Below are positions 35,225 through 43,542 of a stretch of DNA of 64,000 nucleotides, one piece after another; the stretch's first letter is position 1, and each line of letters starts with the position of its first letter. The notes below the pieces were generated by a model. That model did not search any database. It was not told where the DNA came from and was given only the letters and a program-made list of their open reading frames with translations. This DNA comes from Sphingomonas sp. CCH10-B3 (GTDB lineage Bacteria; Pseudomonadota; Alphaproteobacteria; Sphingomonadales; Sphingomonadaceae). A program made the translations under genes and the position numbers. The DNA lies in contig NZ_LSIJ01000013.1 of NCBI RefSeq assembly GCF_001556185.1, forward strand, positions 23,806-87,805, given 5' to 3'.

Positions 35225-35767
35225 ATGCGGGTTACGGCTTCTGCCAGCGTCATGGCGCTGATCGCTCTTTCGGCGGCGCTCACGTCCGCGCCTGCCCAGC
35301 AGCAGTCGAAGGACAATAGCGTCGGCCGCGCCGCCAGTCAGCCGCTGCGCGACACCCGCATCAAGGAGGACAAAATCCCCGAAGCGTTGCTGCTGGCCGC
35401 CTCGGCACCCTATAGCGCCGATGGTACGCGGACCTGTGCGCAGATCGCCGACCAGATCCGCACGCTGAATGCCGCGCTCGGCGACGATGTCGACGTCGAA
35501 GGCAAGAAAAAGGGCGAAGGTGCCTATATCGCCTCGGCCGCGACCAAGGCCGCCGTCAACACCCTCATCCCGGGCCTTGGCCTAGTCCGCGTCATCACCG
35601 GGGCCGACAAGGCGCAGCGCCGGGCCGAGGCCGCCGCCTATGCCGGATCGGTCCGCCGCGCCTATCTGAAGGGCCTTGGCCTCAGCAAAGGGTGCCGCGC
35701 GCCCGCAGCACCGACTCCTGCCGCCGTCGCCGACCGCCCAGAACTGCCGGCAGCCGAAGAGAAATAA
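35225..35767 (+). CDS. Secreted hypothetical protein
   Basis: 180 aa, not recognised. Signal peptide MRVTASASVMALIALSAALTSAPAQ, then a polar mature part with two Cys (RTCAQIAD and SKGCRAP) that could form a disulfide, a glycine-containing hydrophobic stretch (AAVNTLIPGLGLVRVITGAD) like a membrane-associating loop, and an Ala/Pro-rich tail. AAGGGAG precedes ATG 35225. It is divergent from the polytopic membrane protein gene. Confidence 0.7.
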   Translation: MRVTASASVMALIALSAALTSAPAQQQSKDNSVGRAASQPLRDTRIKEDKIPEALLLAASAPYSADGTRTCAQIADQIRTLNAALGDDVDVEGKKKGEGAYIASAATKAAVNTLIPGLGLVRVITGADKAQRRAEAAAYAGSVRRAYLKGLGLSKGCRAPAAPTPAAVADRPELPAAEEK

Positions 35768-35791
35768 AGCGCCGCGCCCCGGCGACGATCG

Positions 35792-36013
35792 CTAGGCGTC
35801 GTCGCTCGGGCGGCGGACCTTGATGGCTTTCCAGACCGGTTCGGGCCGGTCGTTCTTGACGAGGATCGCCTCGACGTCTTCGAATTCTTCGAGTTCGGCA
35901 CCCTCGGCGACGCTGACAGGGAAATAGACATTCTCGTCGGTATCGGTGCGGACGCCGTACGCGCCCTTTCCTTCGATGCTCGACGTAATCAGGCAAAATG
36001 CTTTTGCGGCCAT
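35792..36013 (-). CDS. Small conserved-looking acidic protein, unknown
   Basis: 73 aa, not recognised with certainty. Alternating hydrophobic strands (KAFCLITSSIEGKGAYGVRT, ENVYFPVSVAEG, VEAILVKND, VWKAIKVRRP) suggest a small beta-barrel, perhaps OB-fold-like. ATG 36013 has AGTT(A)GTT upstream, no strong ribosome-binding site. It converges on the secreted protein gene. Confidence 0.5.
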   Translation of the reverse strand: MAAKAFCLITSSIEGKGAYGVRTDTDENVYFPVSVAEGAELEEFEDVEAILVKNDRPEPVWKAIKVRRPSDDA

Positions 36014-36151
36014 GAACTAACTTTCAGAAAAGATTTCTCGGTTAACTTATATCTATTTGATAGCGCCGTGGTGCTTGGCGAAGCCCGGCGGCATCCATGC
36101 TTTGTCAGCACGGCGCGCAGGCGTCAAATCCGTAAGCAGTGCGCGGCGGCG

Positions 36152-37255
36152 TCAGCGCTTCGGCGGCGGCGCAGCCCGCGTTCGCCCGCGCCGTTCGCCC
36201 TTGCGCTCCTGCCGCCGCGACTTGGCAATGGCAGCGGCGGCGCGGCGTTTGCCTTCGGGCGTTTCGCTGAACTTGGGCTCGTCGAGCGGCAGCAGATCGC
36301 CCTGGCGCTCCTCGAAGCCAAGCAGCCCCAGACTTTCGCGGAAATGCGGCGGCAGCTCGGCGCCGACGTCGATCTGCCCGCCGTCGGGATGGTCGATCCG
36401 CAGCCGCCGGGCGTGCAAATGCATCTTGCGGCTGACACCTCCGGTCAGGAACGCCGCCTGCCCGCCATATTTGCCGTCACCGACGATCGGATGGCCGATC
36501 GCCGCCATGTGCACGCGCAGCTGGTGCGTGCGCCCGGTGAAGGGTTGCAGCTCGACCCAGGCGGCGCGGTTGCCCGCGCGCTCGATCACGCGGTAGCGGG
36601 TGCGCGCGGCGGCGCCCTCGGCTTCGTCGACGTGCATCTTCTCGCCGCCGGTGCCGGGCTGCTTGGCGATCGGCAGCTCGATCATACCGTCGTCGATCCG
36701 CGGCACGCCGACGACGAGCGCCCAATAGACCTTGCGCGCAGTGCGGCTGGAGAAGCTCTTGGCGAAGAACCCAGCCGCCCGCGCATTTCGCGCGACCAGC
36801 AGCACGCCCGACGTATCCTTGTCGAGCCGGTGGACGAGCTTCGGCCGCCCCTCGCTTTCGAACTGCACGCCGTCGAGCAGCGCATCGATATGCTCGGTGG
36901 TCTTGGTCCCTCCTTGCGTCGCGAGGCCGGGCGGCTTGTTGAGCACGATCGCCTGCGCGTCTTTGTGGATCACCATTTCCTGGATGAAGGCGGCCTGATC
37001 GGCGCTGATCGGCGCGCGTTCGCGCTTCGGCGGCGCGTCGCTGCGGATCGGCTCGGCAGGCGGCAGCCGCAGCACTTGCCCCGCGACCAGCCGGTCGCCC
37101 GGCGTCGCGCGCGCGCCGTCCACGCGCAGCTGGCCAGTGCGCGCCCACTTCGCAACGGTGGTGAAGCTGGTGTCCTCGAGATGCCGCTTGAACCAGCGGT
37201 CGAGCCGGATGCCGTCATCCTCGGCCGAGACGGTGAACTGGCGGACCTCGCTCAT
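36152..37255 (-). CDS. RluA family pseudouridine synthase (RluC-like)
   Basis: 367 aa enzyme converting uridine to pseudouridine in 23S rRNA. N-terminal S4 RNA-binding domain (GIRLDRWFKRHLEDTSF...LRVDGARATPGDRLVAGQVLRL), then the catalytic domain with the family motif LVHRLDKDTSGVLLVARN, whose Asp is the nucleophile, and RTHQLRVHMAAIGHPIVGD. The C-terminus is a basic, Arg-rich tail. ATG 37255 overlaps the crcB stop (ATGA); the open frame upstream runs through crcB and is not coding. Confidence 0.92.
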   Translation of the reverse strand: MSEVRQFTVSAEDDGIRLDRWFKRHLEDTSFTTVAKWARTGQLRVDGARATPGDRLVAGQVLRLPPAEPIRSDAPPKRERAPISADQAAFIQEMVIHKDAQAIVLNKPPGLATQGGTKTTEHIDALLDGVQFESEGRPKLVHRLDKDTSGVLLVARNARAAGFFAKSFSSRTARKVYWALVVGVPRIDDGMIELPIAKQPGTGGEKMHVDEAEGAAARTRYRVIERAGNRAAWVELQPFTGRTHQLRVHMAAIGHPIVGDGKYGGQAAFLTGGVSRKMHLHARRLRIDHPDGGQIDVGAELPPHFRESLGLLGFEERQGDLLPLDEPKFSETPEGKRRAAAAIAKSRRQERKGERRGRTRAAPPPKR

Positions 37256-37617
37256 GCGATCGCCCTGACGGCCACGAGGCCGGCGGCGAGCGCCAGCACC
37301 GAGCCGATCACCGAGGCGAGCGCATAGCCGATCGCGCTCAGCATCGCGCCGCGCTCGGCCATCGTCACCAGCTCGAGCGAAAAGGCAGAAAAAGTCGTGA
37401 AACCACCGAGCACGCCGACGCCGAGCAACAGCCGCGCGGGCTCGCCCGCGATCCCCTTGGCGATGATACCGGCGAGCAGACCCATCGCCAGCGCCCCCGC
37501 GATGTTCACGGCGAAGGTGCCCCAAGGGTAGCGCGCGCCCGCGACCGCCAGCCCGACGAGGTAGCGCGCGCCCGCGCCGATCGCGCCGCCTGCCATCACG
37601 AGGAAAAGATTGACCAT
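37252..37617 (-). CDS. crcB: Fluoride ion channel
   Basis: Dual-topology fluoride exporter (Fluc), inner membrane, 121 aa, four hydrophobic helices. Motifs GGAIGAGARYLVG, GTFAVNIAGALAMG and GVLGGFTTFSAFSLE match the family, including the central Phe/Ser/Thr lining of the pore. No fluoride riboswitch was seen in the short leader. Translationally coupled to the pseudouridine synthase downstream. Confidence 0.95.
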   Translation of the reverse strand: MVNLFLVMAGGAIGAGARYLVGLAVAGARYPWGTFAVNIAGALAMGLLAGIIAKGIAGEPARLLLGVGVLGGFTTFSAFSLELVTMAERGAMLSAIGYALASVIGSVLALAAGLVAVRAIA

Positions 37618-37653
37618 GCCCGCGCCTAGCGCGAACCGCGCGCTTTGGGAACC

Positions 37654-38415
37654 TTAGCGCCCGTTGTTGGCGACCAGATCGACCTGCGTCCCGCCGTCGC
37701 GCGCCTTCGACACGAACACTGCATAGGCATCGGCCCTGCGCGTACCCGCCAGAACATGACCTTCGGCATCGGCCTGATGGTCAGCCGAATAGCCTGCGTT
37801 GGTTGCGCGCGTGTAATAGAAGTCGATCACGCTTTGCACCGACGCGCGACTGGTGAAGCTGACGACCCGCAGCGCGCAGCCATTGTCGCCAGTGCCTGCC
37901 GCCTCGACAACATGCGCATCGGGATAAAGCGGCAGGTCGGCGGGCAACCGCAGCGACCAGCGCGTCGAATAGCTGACATCGGCAGCGCAAGCGGCGGTGC
38001 GCTTGTCGCCCTGGCGTGCGGCGAGTCCGCCGAGCGTCATCGAGTCGCGCTGCGCCTTGCAATTGGGGCAGTCGCTCCGGGGGGCCGGCGCGGTCTTGGT
38101 CGCTTCGCTTACACGGACGTCGCCCGCCACCGTCGCGCCCTTCGCATTCGGCACCGGCGCGGCATAGGGCTGGCTCGGCGGGCGGATAGCGTCGCGGTTC
38201 GACTGGCTGGCGAGATTGGGATCGACCATGATCTGGTCGTGAAGCGCGCTCGTCAGTGCCGGGTCACGCACGTTGCTCTGGGCGTTCCCGTCGCTGAGTT
38301 CGGCATCGAGCGCATCGAGGCTGTTGTCGCCGCTCGCGCCGCCGCAAGCGGCCAGCGGCAACGTGATCGCGGCAACCAACAGGGTCGCGGCGAGCGAAGG
38401 GAAACGGATCCACAT
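37654..38415 (-). CDS. Lipoprotein, unknown function
   Basis: 253 aa, not recognised. A signal peptide ends with lipobox LAAC (Cys at residue 24), so it is predicted to be a lipid-anchored envelope protein. A disordered Ser/Asp/Asn-rich linker follows, a CPNC motif (about residue 130), and a C-terminal alpha/beta domain (LPLYPDAHVVEAAGTGDNGC...VIDFYYTRATNAGYSADHQ) that ends with the Asn/Gly tail. Paired Cys suggest disulfides. It lies upstream of crcB in the same direction. Confidence 0.7.
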   Translation of the reverse strand: MWIRFPSLAATLLVAAITLPLAACGGASGDNSLDALDAELSDGNAQSNVRDPALTSALHDQIMVDPNLASQSNRDAIRPPSQPYAAPVPNAKGATVAGDVRVSEATKTAPAPRSDCPNCKAQRDSMTLGGLAARQGDKRTAACAADVSYSTRWSLRLPADLPLYPDAHVVEAAGTGDNGCALRVVSFTSRASVQSVIDFYYTRATNAGYSADHQADAEGHVLAGTRRADAYAVFVSKARDGGTQVDLVANNGR

Positions 38416-38509
38416 GGCGCTCGTTCATGCCGCAAGACGGTTAAGGAAGCGTGGCGGACCCGAGCGCATTAGTATTGTAATACACTCGGCAATCGGCTAA
38501 GGAAGGGCT

Positions 38510-38731
38510 ATGCTCAACATCATTTCGATCCTGATCGGTCTGGTTGCCCTTCCGATTGCGCTGGTCGGTTTCATTCCCCTGCTCGGGGCGCTCAACTGGC
38601 TGTCGATTCCGATCGCGATCATCGGGGCCGTTGTCGGGATGTTTTCGCGCCACCAGTCGGGGCGCAACTTCAACATCTTCGTCATCATCGTCGGCTGCGT
38701 CCGCCTCTGGCTGGGCTTCGGCATCCTGTGA
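38510..38731 (+). CDS. Small two-helix membrane protein
   Basis: 73 aa, not recognised. Two to three hydrophobic helices (IISILIGLVALPIALVGFIP, WLSIPIAIIGAVVGMF and IFVIIVGCVRLWLGFGIL) with a short polar loop RHQSGRN. GGAAGGG precedes the ATG by one base, and the gene is followed by a convergent-gene terminator hairpin. Small proteins of this type recur in sphingomonads; function unknown. Confidence 0.65.
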   Translation: MLNIISILIGLVALPIALVGFIPLLGALNWLSIPIAIIGAVVGMFSRHQSGRNFNIFVIIVGCVRLWLGFGIL

Positions 38732-38736
38732 AGTAA

Positions 38737-38764
38737 AAGGGCCCGGCGTTGCCGCTAGGCCCTT
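38737..38764. terminator. Hairpin between convergent genes
   Basis: AAGGGCC (38737-38743) pairs with GGCCCTT (38758-38764) across a 14-nt loop. Flanking A's on the left and T's on the right suit termination in both directions, matching its position between two converging genes. Confidence 0.65.
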
Positions 38765-38791
38765 CGTTACGCGGTTGCTGACCAGCGCGCG

Positions 38792-39289
38792 TCAGCGGCA
38801 GGTGATGTTGTTGCGATCGACCGAATTGCCGATCAGCCCGCCACCGATTGCGCCGAGCACCGTACCGAGCGTCTTCGAACCGCCCGGCGCAATGACGTTG
38901 CCGAGCAGACCGCCCGCCGCACCACCGACGATCAGCCCGGTCGTGCCATCCGAACGGCGGCAATAATAACGCCCGTCGCGCCCGCGATAGAGCCGGTCGT
39001 TGCGGCTCAAGCGGCGCGGCTGATAATAGCGACCGTCGCGGTAATATTGGTCGGCGTAATAGCCGCGCGCGCCCGGCGGCGGGCGGTTATAGTCGTAGCG
39101 GCGATACTGTCGCCAATCGCGGCGGGCATCGCGGTAATCGTCACGTGCTTCGCGGCGATCCTCGCGATATTCCTCGCGCGCCTCGCGTCGGTCCTGCCAG
39201 CGTTGATCGTTGCGATAATCCTGCGCGACGGCGGGCATCGTTCCCGCAATCGCGGACATGGCCGCCAGCGCCATCATGGCTTTGCGCAT
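38792..39289 (-). CDS. Secreted glycine-zipper 2TM protein, copy A
   Basis: 165 aa with a signal peptide (KAMMALAAMSAIAGTMPAVAQ), an Arg/Asp/Tyr-rich repetitive middle (REAREEYREDRREARDDYRD), and a C-terminal 'CRRSDGTTG' followed by a glycine-zipper (LIVGGAAGGLLGNVIAPGG and GTVLGAIGGGLIGNSVDR). The latter matches the 17-kDa surface antigen / Gly-zipper 2TM family, thought to insert in the outer membrane. AGGAG precedes the ATG. The paralogue at 39387 shares the Cys-Arg-xSDGTTG plus zipper module. Confidence 0.8.
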   Translation of the reverse strand: MRKAMMALAAMSAIAGTMPAVAQDYRNDQRWQDRREAREEYREDRREARDDYRDARRDWRQYRRYDYNRPPPGARGYYADQYYRDGRYYQPRRLSRNDRLYRGRDGRYYCRRSDGTTGLIVGGAAGGLLGNVIAPGGSKTLGTVLGAIGGGLIGNSVDRNNITCR

Positions 39290-39344
39290 TGGAATTCTCC
39301 TGTGGTGGTTGGTCCTGCCTCAACGGCTCAGGACCGGCGCAGTT

Positions 39345-39375
39345 GCGTGAACCCGAAACAACAACGGGTTCACGC
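39345..39375 (-). terminator. 11-bp hairpin after glycine-zipper gene B
   Basis: GCGTGAACCCG (39345-39355) and CGGGTTCACGC (39365-39375) form a perfect 11-bp stem with loop AAACAACAA. It lies just past the stop of the 39387-39695 gene and before the start of copy A, so the two paralogues are separate transcription units. Confidence 0.7.
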
Positions 39376-39386
39376 CTCCGACAGCT

Positions 39387-39695
39387 TTATCGGCAGCGCT
39401 TGTCCGCGGTGATCGTGCGGTCGACCGCACGACCGGCCAGCGCCCCGCCAACTGCGCCCAGCGCGGTGCCGAGCAGCCCGCCATTGTCGATCGAGTTGCC
39501 GACCACTGCGCCACCGACGCCGCCGACAAGCAGGCCGGTGGTGCCGTCCGAGTGGCGGCAATAGGTGCGGCCATTGCGACGATAGGTGTAGGCGCGATAT
39601 TTCTTCTTCTTCGCCTCGGCCTTCACCGGAAAGCTCATTGCCGCCGGTGGCACGATCAGCCCGGCTGCTGCGATCACCATCAGTACATTACGCAT
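39387..39695 (-). CDS. Secreted glycine-zipper 2TM protein, copy B
   Basis: 102 aa paralogue of the neighbouring gene. Signal peptide RNVLMVIAAAGLIVPPAAMS, a Lys-rich linker (KAEAKKKKYRAYTYRR), then CRHSDGTTG and the zipper LLVGGVGGAVVGNSIDNGG...GTALGAVGGALAGRAVDR. ATG 39695 follows GGAG; the longer frame starting at 39788 adds unrelated sequence. Ends in Cys, as copy A does. Confidence 0.8.
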   Translation of the reverse strand: MRNVLMVIAAAGLIVPPAAMSFPVKAEAKKKKYRAYTYRRNGRTYCRHSDGTTGLLVGGVGGAVVGNSIDNGGLLGTALGAVGGALAGRAVDRTITADKRCR

Positions 39696-39914
39696 TACAA
39701 GCTCCTGCTTCAGGTTAAGAACGCGATCGTAACGCGCACTTTGTGGCGGCGGTTTCATGAACCTGAAACAACAAGGCGGCATTGGCATCGCATCGAAGCG
39801 ACCAGTCGGCGCACAGCCGCGACAATTCGCTCCACGATATCCACGTTATTCACAGGCGCTCGCCCCCCGATTGCCCTTGATGCGACTCGGTTTCGGTGAC
39901 ACCATCCAACTGTA

Positions 39915-40352
39915 AGCAGCGGGTCGGACGGACGGGAAACCTCTGAAAGACCAGCGACTTAGGTCAGGAAAACCGGCGCAGGTGGCTTCGGCAAACCGCG
40001 CAAGGATCCCGGCGGGAGGTCGATCGGACCGAATGAGGGGCAGCGTCGCTTGCGACGCGCGACTCAGGCAGGAAAGAACCGGCGTCCAAGGCACGACGGA
40101 AGCGCGCTAGCGTGGAAGATGTGCCGGTCGTTCACGGCCGACCAACCGGCGGATGGCGGAACGGGTGCAAGCCCGGGATGGCATCTCCGGCCGATCGAAC
40201 GGGAGCGGTCACGTGCGGCTCAACGCCCCCCGCGGTGGGGCCGTGCATGCCGCCGAAACCAGGTGGCGCGAGCAGGCAGCGAAAGCTGCGGAAGTCGCGG
40301 TGCTGAAGTCCGGCGACAGGGGGCTGGCAGCAATGCCGGCCCCCATTTTATT
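39915..40352 (+). ncRNA. Possible structured RNA of unknown class
   Basis: Several perfect hairpins follow one another on the plus strand: GCGTCGC-TT-GCGACGC (40043-40058), GGTCG...CGACC (40126-40143), CGGG...CCCG (40162-40175), GCCCC...GGGGC (40225-40241), GCAGC-GAAA-GCTGC (40276-40289), ending with an intrinsic terminator. The 5' end is a guess, as no clear promoter was identified. The region does not show the core motifs of RNase P RNA, tmRNA, 6S RNA or a known riboswitch that I can recognise. Could be a trans-acting RNA or a long leader that terminates early before the acyltransferase. Confidence 0.35.
40319..40352 (+). terminator. Intrinsic terminator upstream of acyltransferase gene
   Basis: GGGGGCTGGC (40319-40328) pairs with GCCGGCCCCC (40335-40344) over 10 bp, with one G-U pair and loop AGCAAT, followed at once by ATTTTATT. 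It points rightward and has no protein gene in front of it on this strand, which is the main evidence for a non-coding transcript here. Confidence 0.8.
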
Positions 40353-40430
40353 GCGCGGCGTTCGCACACAATAAGTCCACCCCCAATCTCTTTTGCTGCT
40401 AGGCTGCCTCGACTTGGGGGGAGCGAGTGC

Positions 40431-41042
40431 ATGGACGACACAGCGGCGGCACGGCGCGCCCGACCGGGACCCTATCGCGGGATCGGCGCGGAAATGCTCC
40501 GCTGGCTATGCACCGTCTTTCTGGGGCTCGGTGGCTGGAAAATGCGCGGTGACTGGCCAGCGCTGCCCAAGGCCGTGCTGCTTGCCGCGCCGCACACCTC
40601 CAACTGGGACGGGCTCAATATGCTCATGGCGGCGGGCTATTACCGCGTCGGCCTGCGCTGGATGGGCAAGAAGAGCCTGACCACCGGGCCGTTCGGGCGC
40701 ATCATATTATGGCTCGGCTGCGTGCCGATCGACCGCAGCGCCAGCAACGATGTCGTGCGCGTCATGGCCGATGCCTTTGCCGCCGCCGACAAGATGATCC
40801 TCGCGATCCCGCCTGAAGGCACGCGCAGCCTGACGCGCGAGTGGAAAACCGGTTTCTATCACATCGCCGTGCAGGCGAAGGTGCCGATCATCCTGACGGT
40901 ACTCGACTATGGCACCCGCACGATCCGGATCGCCGGCGTTTTCCACCCGACCGGCGACTATGCCGCCGACATCGACGCGATCAGGGCGCCGTATCGCGAT
41001 GCGGTGGGCAAAGTGCGCGGCGCGTTTGCGACGGGGGCGTGA
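40431..41042 (+). CDS. Lysophospholipid acyltransferase family protein
   Basis: 203 aa PlsC-like acyltransferase, peripheral or single-pass at the inner membrane (hydrophobic MLRWLCTVFLGLGGW near residues 22-36). Catalytic motif I is APHTSNWDG (His/Asp pair appears as H-T-S-N-W-D), motif II LGCVPIDRS, motif III PPEGTRS, and motif IV VPIIL. The H(x)4-5D form and short length fit the group annotated as 1-acyl-glycerol-3-phosphate acyltransferase-like. ATG 40431 chosen after GGGGGGAG. Confidence 0.88.
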   Translation: MDDTAAARRARPGPYRGIGAEMLRWLCTVFLGLGGWKMRGDWPALPKAVLLAAPHTSNWDGLNMLMAAGYYRVGLRWMGKKSLTTGPFGRIILWLGCVPIDRSASNDVVRVMADAFAAADKMILAIPPEGTRSLTREWKTGFYHIAVQAKVPIILTVLDYGTRTIRIAGVFHPTGDYAADIDAIRAPYRDAVGKVRGAFATGA

Positions 41043-41063
41043 GCAGGCGAGCCGCGCGACACC

Positions 41064-41861
41064 TTACAGCAAAAACATCCCTTCGATCACCGTCACGCAG
41101 CTTCCGCCCAACACCACGCGGTCGCCGTCGAGCCGACAGGTCAGCCGCCCACCGCGCTTCGATGCCTGAAACGCGGTGAAGCTGTCGCGCCCCAGCCGAT
41201 CGGCCCAATAGGGCGTCAGCACGGCGTGGGCCGAACCCGTCACAGGGTCTTCGGGGATGTCATAGTAAGGCGTGAAGACGCGGCTGATCACGTCGCTGTC
41301 ATCGCCCGGCGCGCTGACGATCGCGACCAGCGGGCCGAGCTTGGCGAGCGCGCCCAGATCGGGCTTCAATCCCCGCACCACCGCCGCGCGATCGACAACG
41401 ATCAGCGGATAGCCCGATGCGTGCCAGAGCGTCGAAGACTCGCCCTCGATCCCGAGCGCCGCGACAATCTCCGGCAGCGGCTTGGGCACCGGCACCCACG
41501 CCGGCAAGCCGAGCTCATAGCCCGCGCCCGCTCGCGCCACCGACAACGCCCCGGCCTTGCGCGTGCGGAACGTCACTCGCTCGCGCGCCGGATCACCTGC
41601 CAGCAGATAATGCCCGCTTGCGAGCGTCGCATGGCCGCACAGCACGACTTCGGCGGCGGGCGTGAACCAGCGCAGCTCGTAATCGGCGGCACCAGTCGCA
41701 TCCTTCACCAGAAACGCCGTCTCGCTCAGGTTGTTCTCCAGCGCGATCGCTTGCAGGACCTCATCGTCGAGCCACGCGTCGAGCGGCATCACCGCTGCCG
41801 GATTGCCGCTGAAGGGCCGGTCCGCGAAAGCATCGATCTGAACGATCGGCAGGCGGGTCAT
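41064..41861 (-). CDS. PhzF family isomerase/epimerase
   Basis: 265 aa, diaminopimelate-epimerase-like fold. Starts LPIVQIDAFADRPFSGNPAAV; the general acid/base Glu is in LENNLSETAFL, and the substrate loop LCGHATLASGHYLL and EDPVTGSAHAVL are conserved. No phenazine biosynthesis genes are near, so it belongs to the widespread family of unknown substrate. Overlaps the CDF transporter gene by ATGA, forming the third gene of a pdxH-CDF-phzF chain. Confidence 0.9.
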   Translation of the reverse strand: MTRLPIVQIDAFADRPFSGNPAAVMPLDAWLDDEVLQAIALENNLSETAFLVKDATGAADYELRWFTPAAEVVLCGHATLASGHYLLAGDPARERVTFRTRKAGALSVARAGAGYELGLPAWVPVPKPLPEIVAALGIEGESSTLWHASGYPLIVVDRAAVVRGLKPDLGALAKLGPLVAIVSAPGDDSDVISRVFTPYYDIPEDPVTGSAHAVLTPYWADRLGRDSFTAFQASKRGGRLTCRLDGDRVVLGGSCVTVIEGMFLL

Positions 41862-42832
41862 GCAGCGGTGCTCCTCAGCTTGGCGATTTCGTCGGCCTCG
41901 ACCAGCGGATTGCCGGGGTGATCGACCTTTCCCTCGGGGTCGATGTGAATCAGGATTTCGGTGCCCGGAAACTCGAGCGCCAGCCGCCGCTCGATGTCCT
42001 CGACCACGTCATGCGCCTCGGCGACCGTCATCTTGGGATCCATCCACATGTGGAACTGGACGAAATCGGTCGCGCCGCTGGTTCGCGTGCGCAGGTCGTG
42101 CAGGCCCTTCAGTTCGGGATGGCGGCTTGCAACCTCGACGAAGCGGCGGCGCTTCGCTTCGGGCCATTCCTTGTCCATCAGCTGGTTGATCGCCTCGGTC
42201 GAACCACGCCAGGCACCCCACAACAGCCAGATCGCGATGCCGATGCCGAACAGCGCATCGGCACCGTTTAGCCCTAGCTGCGCCTCAAGGACCAGCGCGA
42301 TGACGACTGCGGCGTTGATCATCAGATCGGATTCATAATGCATCCGGTCGGTCTTGATCGCGACCGATCCGGTGCGCGCAATCACATGGCGCTGATAGGC
42401 AATCAGCAGCACCGTCGCGAGCATCGCCACCATCGAGGCGCCAATGCCGAAGCGGATGTCCTCGATCGGCTGCGCCCCCATCAACTGCTCAACCGCGCGC
42501 CAGCAAATCGCAAAGGCAGAGGCCGCAATCAGCGCCACCTGGACCAGCGCGACCAGCGCCTCGGCCTTGCCGTGGCCGAAGCGGTGGTCATGATCCGCCG
42601 GTTGGGCCGCCAGCCGGACGCCGAACAAGGTCGTCAGCGACGCGATCAAATCGAGCCCGCTGTCGGCCAGCGACGCGAGCAGCGCCACCGATCCGGTGTG
42701 GAACGCCGCCCATCCCTTCACCCCGAGCAGCACCGTCGCCGTCGCCACGCTGGCGATCGCGGCACGCTGCGTAATCGCGCCCACTTCTGCCTGGCGGGCC
42801 GCACGGTCGTCATGATGCGTCGGCGCGCTCAC
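41858..42832 (-). CDS. Cation diffusion facilitator family transporter
   Basis: 324 aa inner-membrane metal/H+ antiporter (FieF/CzcD type). Six membrane helices; metal-site helices read [18 protein letters not shown] and [16 protein letters not shown] (Asp/His pairs). The C-terminal cytoplasmic domain ([25 protein letters not shown]) is the CDF dimerisation fold. GTG 42832 overlaps the pdxH stop (GTGA). Specific metal (Zn, Fe, Co) not determinable. Confidence 0.92.
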   Translation of the reverse strand: MSAPTHHDDRAARQAEVGAITQRAAIASVATATVLLGVKGWAAFHTGSVALLASLADSGLDLIASLTTLFGVRLAAQPADHDHRFGHGKAEALVALVQVALIAASAFAICWRAVEQLMGAQPIEDIRFGIGASMVAMLATVLLIAYQRHVIARTGSVAIKTDRMHYESDLMINAAVVIALVLEAQLGLNGADALFGIGIAIWLLWGAWRGSTEAINQLMDKEWPEAKRRRFVEVASRHPELKGLHDLRTRTSGATDFVQFHMWMDPKMTVAEAHDVVEDIERRLALEFPGTEILIHIDPEGKVDHPGNPLVEADEIAKLRSTAA

Positions 42833-43404
42833 GGATAAAGCAACCCTTCGGTCCAGCCATCGCCGTCACGGGTGAACAGCCGCCGCTCGTGCAGCCGGTG
42901 TTCACGGTCCTGCCAGAATTCGATTCGTTCGGGTGTCACGCGATAGCCCGACCAGTGCGGCGGGCGCGGCACGTCGCCGCCCTCAAACCGCGCCTGCATC
43001 TCGGCAAAGCGCGCTTCGAAGGTGCTGCGCGCATCGAGCGGACGCGACTGGTCGCTCGCCCAGGCACCAAGCCGCGAATCGCGGCTGCGCGTCGCGAAAT
43101 AGGCATCGGCCTCGGCGTCGCTTACCGTCGACACCGGGCCTTCGATACGAATCTGGCGCCGCAGCGATTTCCAGTGGAACAGCAAGGCCGCCCGCGGATT
43201 GGCAGACAAGTCCCCGGCCTTGCGGCTTTGCTGATTGGTGTAGAACACGAAACCGTCCGGCCCATGGCCCTTCAGCAGCACCATCCGCAGCCCCAGCCGC
43301 CCGTCGGCATCGCTGGTCGCCAGCGCCATCGCATTCGAATCGTTGATCTCGCTGGCGCGCGCTTCGGCATACCAGGTATCGAACAGGATAAAGGGATCAG
43401 TCAT
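42829..43404 (-). CDS. pdxH: Pyridoxamine 5'-phosphate oxidase
   Basis: 191 aa FMN enzyme that makes pyridoxal 5'-phosphate. ATG 43404 gives the normal N-terminus ([15 protein letters not shown]). Motifs: [23 protein letters not shown], the FMN-binding [36 protein letters not shown], and the C-terminal signature [20 protein letters not shown]...W.EGLLYP. First gene of a chain with a CDF transporter and a PhzF protein. Confidence 0.96.
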   Translation of the reverse strand: MTDPFILFDTWYAEARASEINDSNAMALATSDADGRLGLRMVLLKGHGPDGFVFYTNQQSRKAGDLSANPRAALLFHWKSLRRQIRIEGPVSTVSDAEADAYFATRSRDSRLGAWASDQSRPLDARSTFEARFAEMQARFEGGDVPRPPHWSGYRVTPERIEFWQDREHRLHERRLFTRDGDGWTEGLLYP

Positions 43405-43542
43405 GTGGCGGGCTTTAGCGGCTGGCCGATCGCGCGTCACCTTTTGCGCGCGAGAGGGTCGCGCCATCAAGAAATTGACGCAGGCATTTGCGCTCGCCCG
43501 CCCAATCGCCCACATAGGCGCCAGTCAAGCAACGGGAGCGTG

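Larger units (their letters stand above)
39696..40430. other. 735-bp gene-free stretch
   Basis: No protein gene can be supported here; the only long plus-strand frame starts inside and merely runs into the acyltransferase. The stretch contains the promoter of glycine-zipper gene B at its left end and, from about 39910 to 40352, a strongly self-complementary region ending in a terminator (listed separately). Confidence 0.5.

Noticed and set aside
37256..37525. N-terminal extension of the RluC-like gene
   Set aside because: Runs through crcB in another frame; the S4 domain begins right after ATG 37255.
39915..40352. Group II intron remnant
   Set aside because: Only GGGTGCAAGCCC resembles such introns; no reverse transcriptase, no GTGYG start and no convincing domain V were found.
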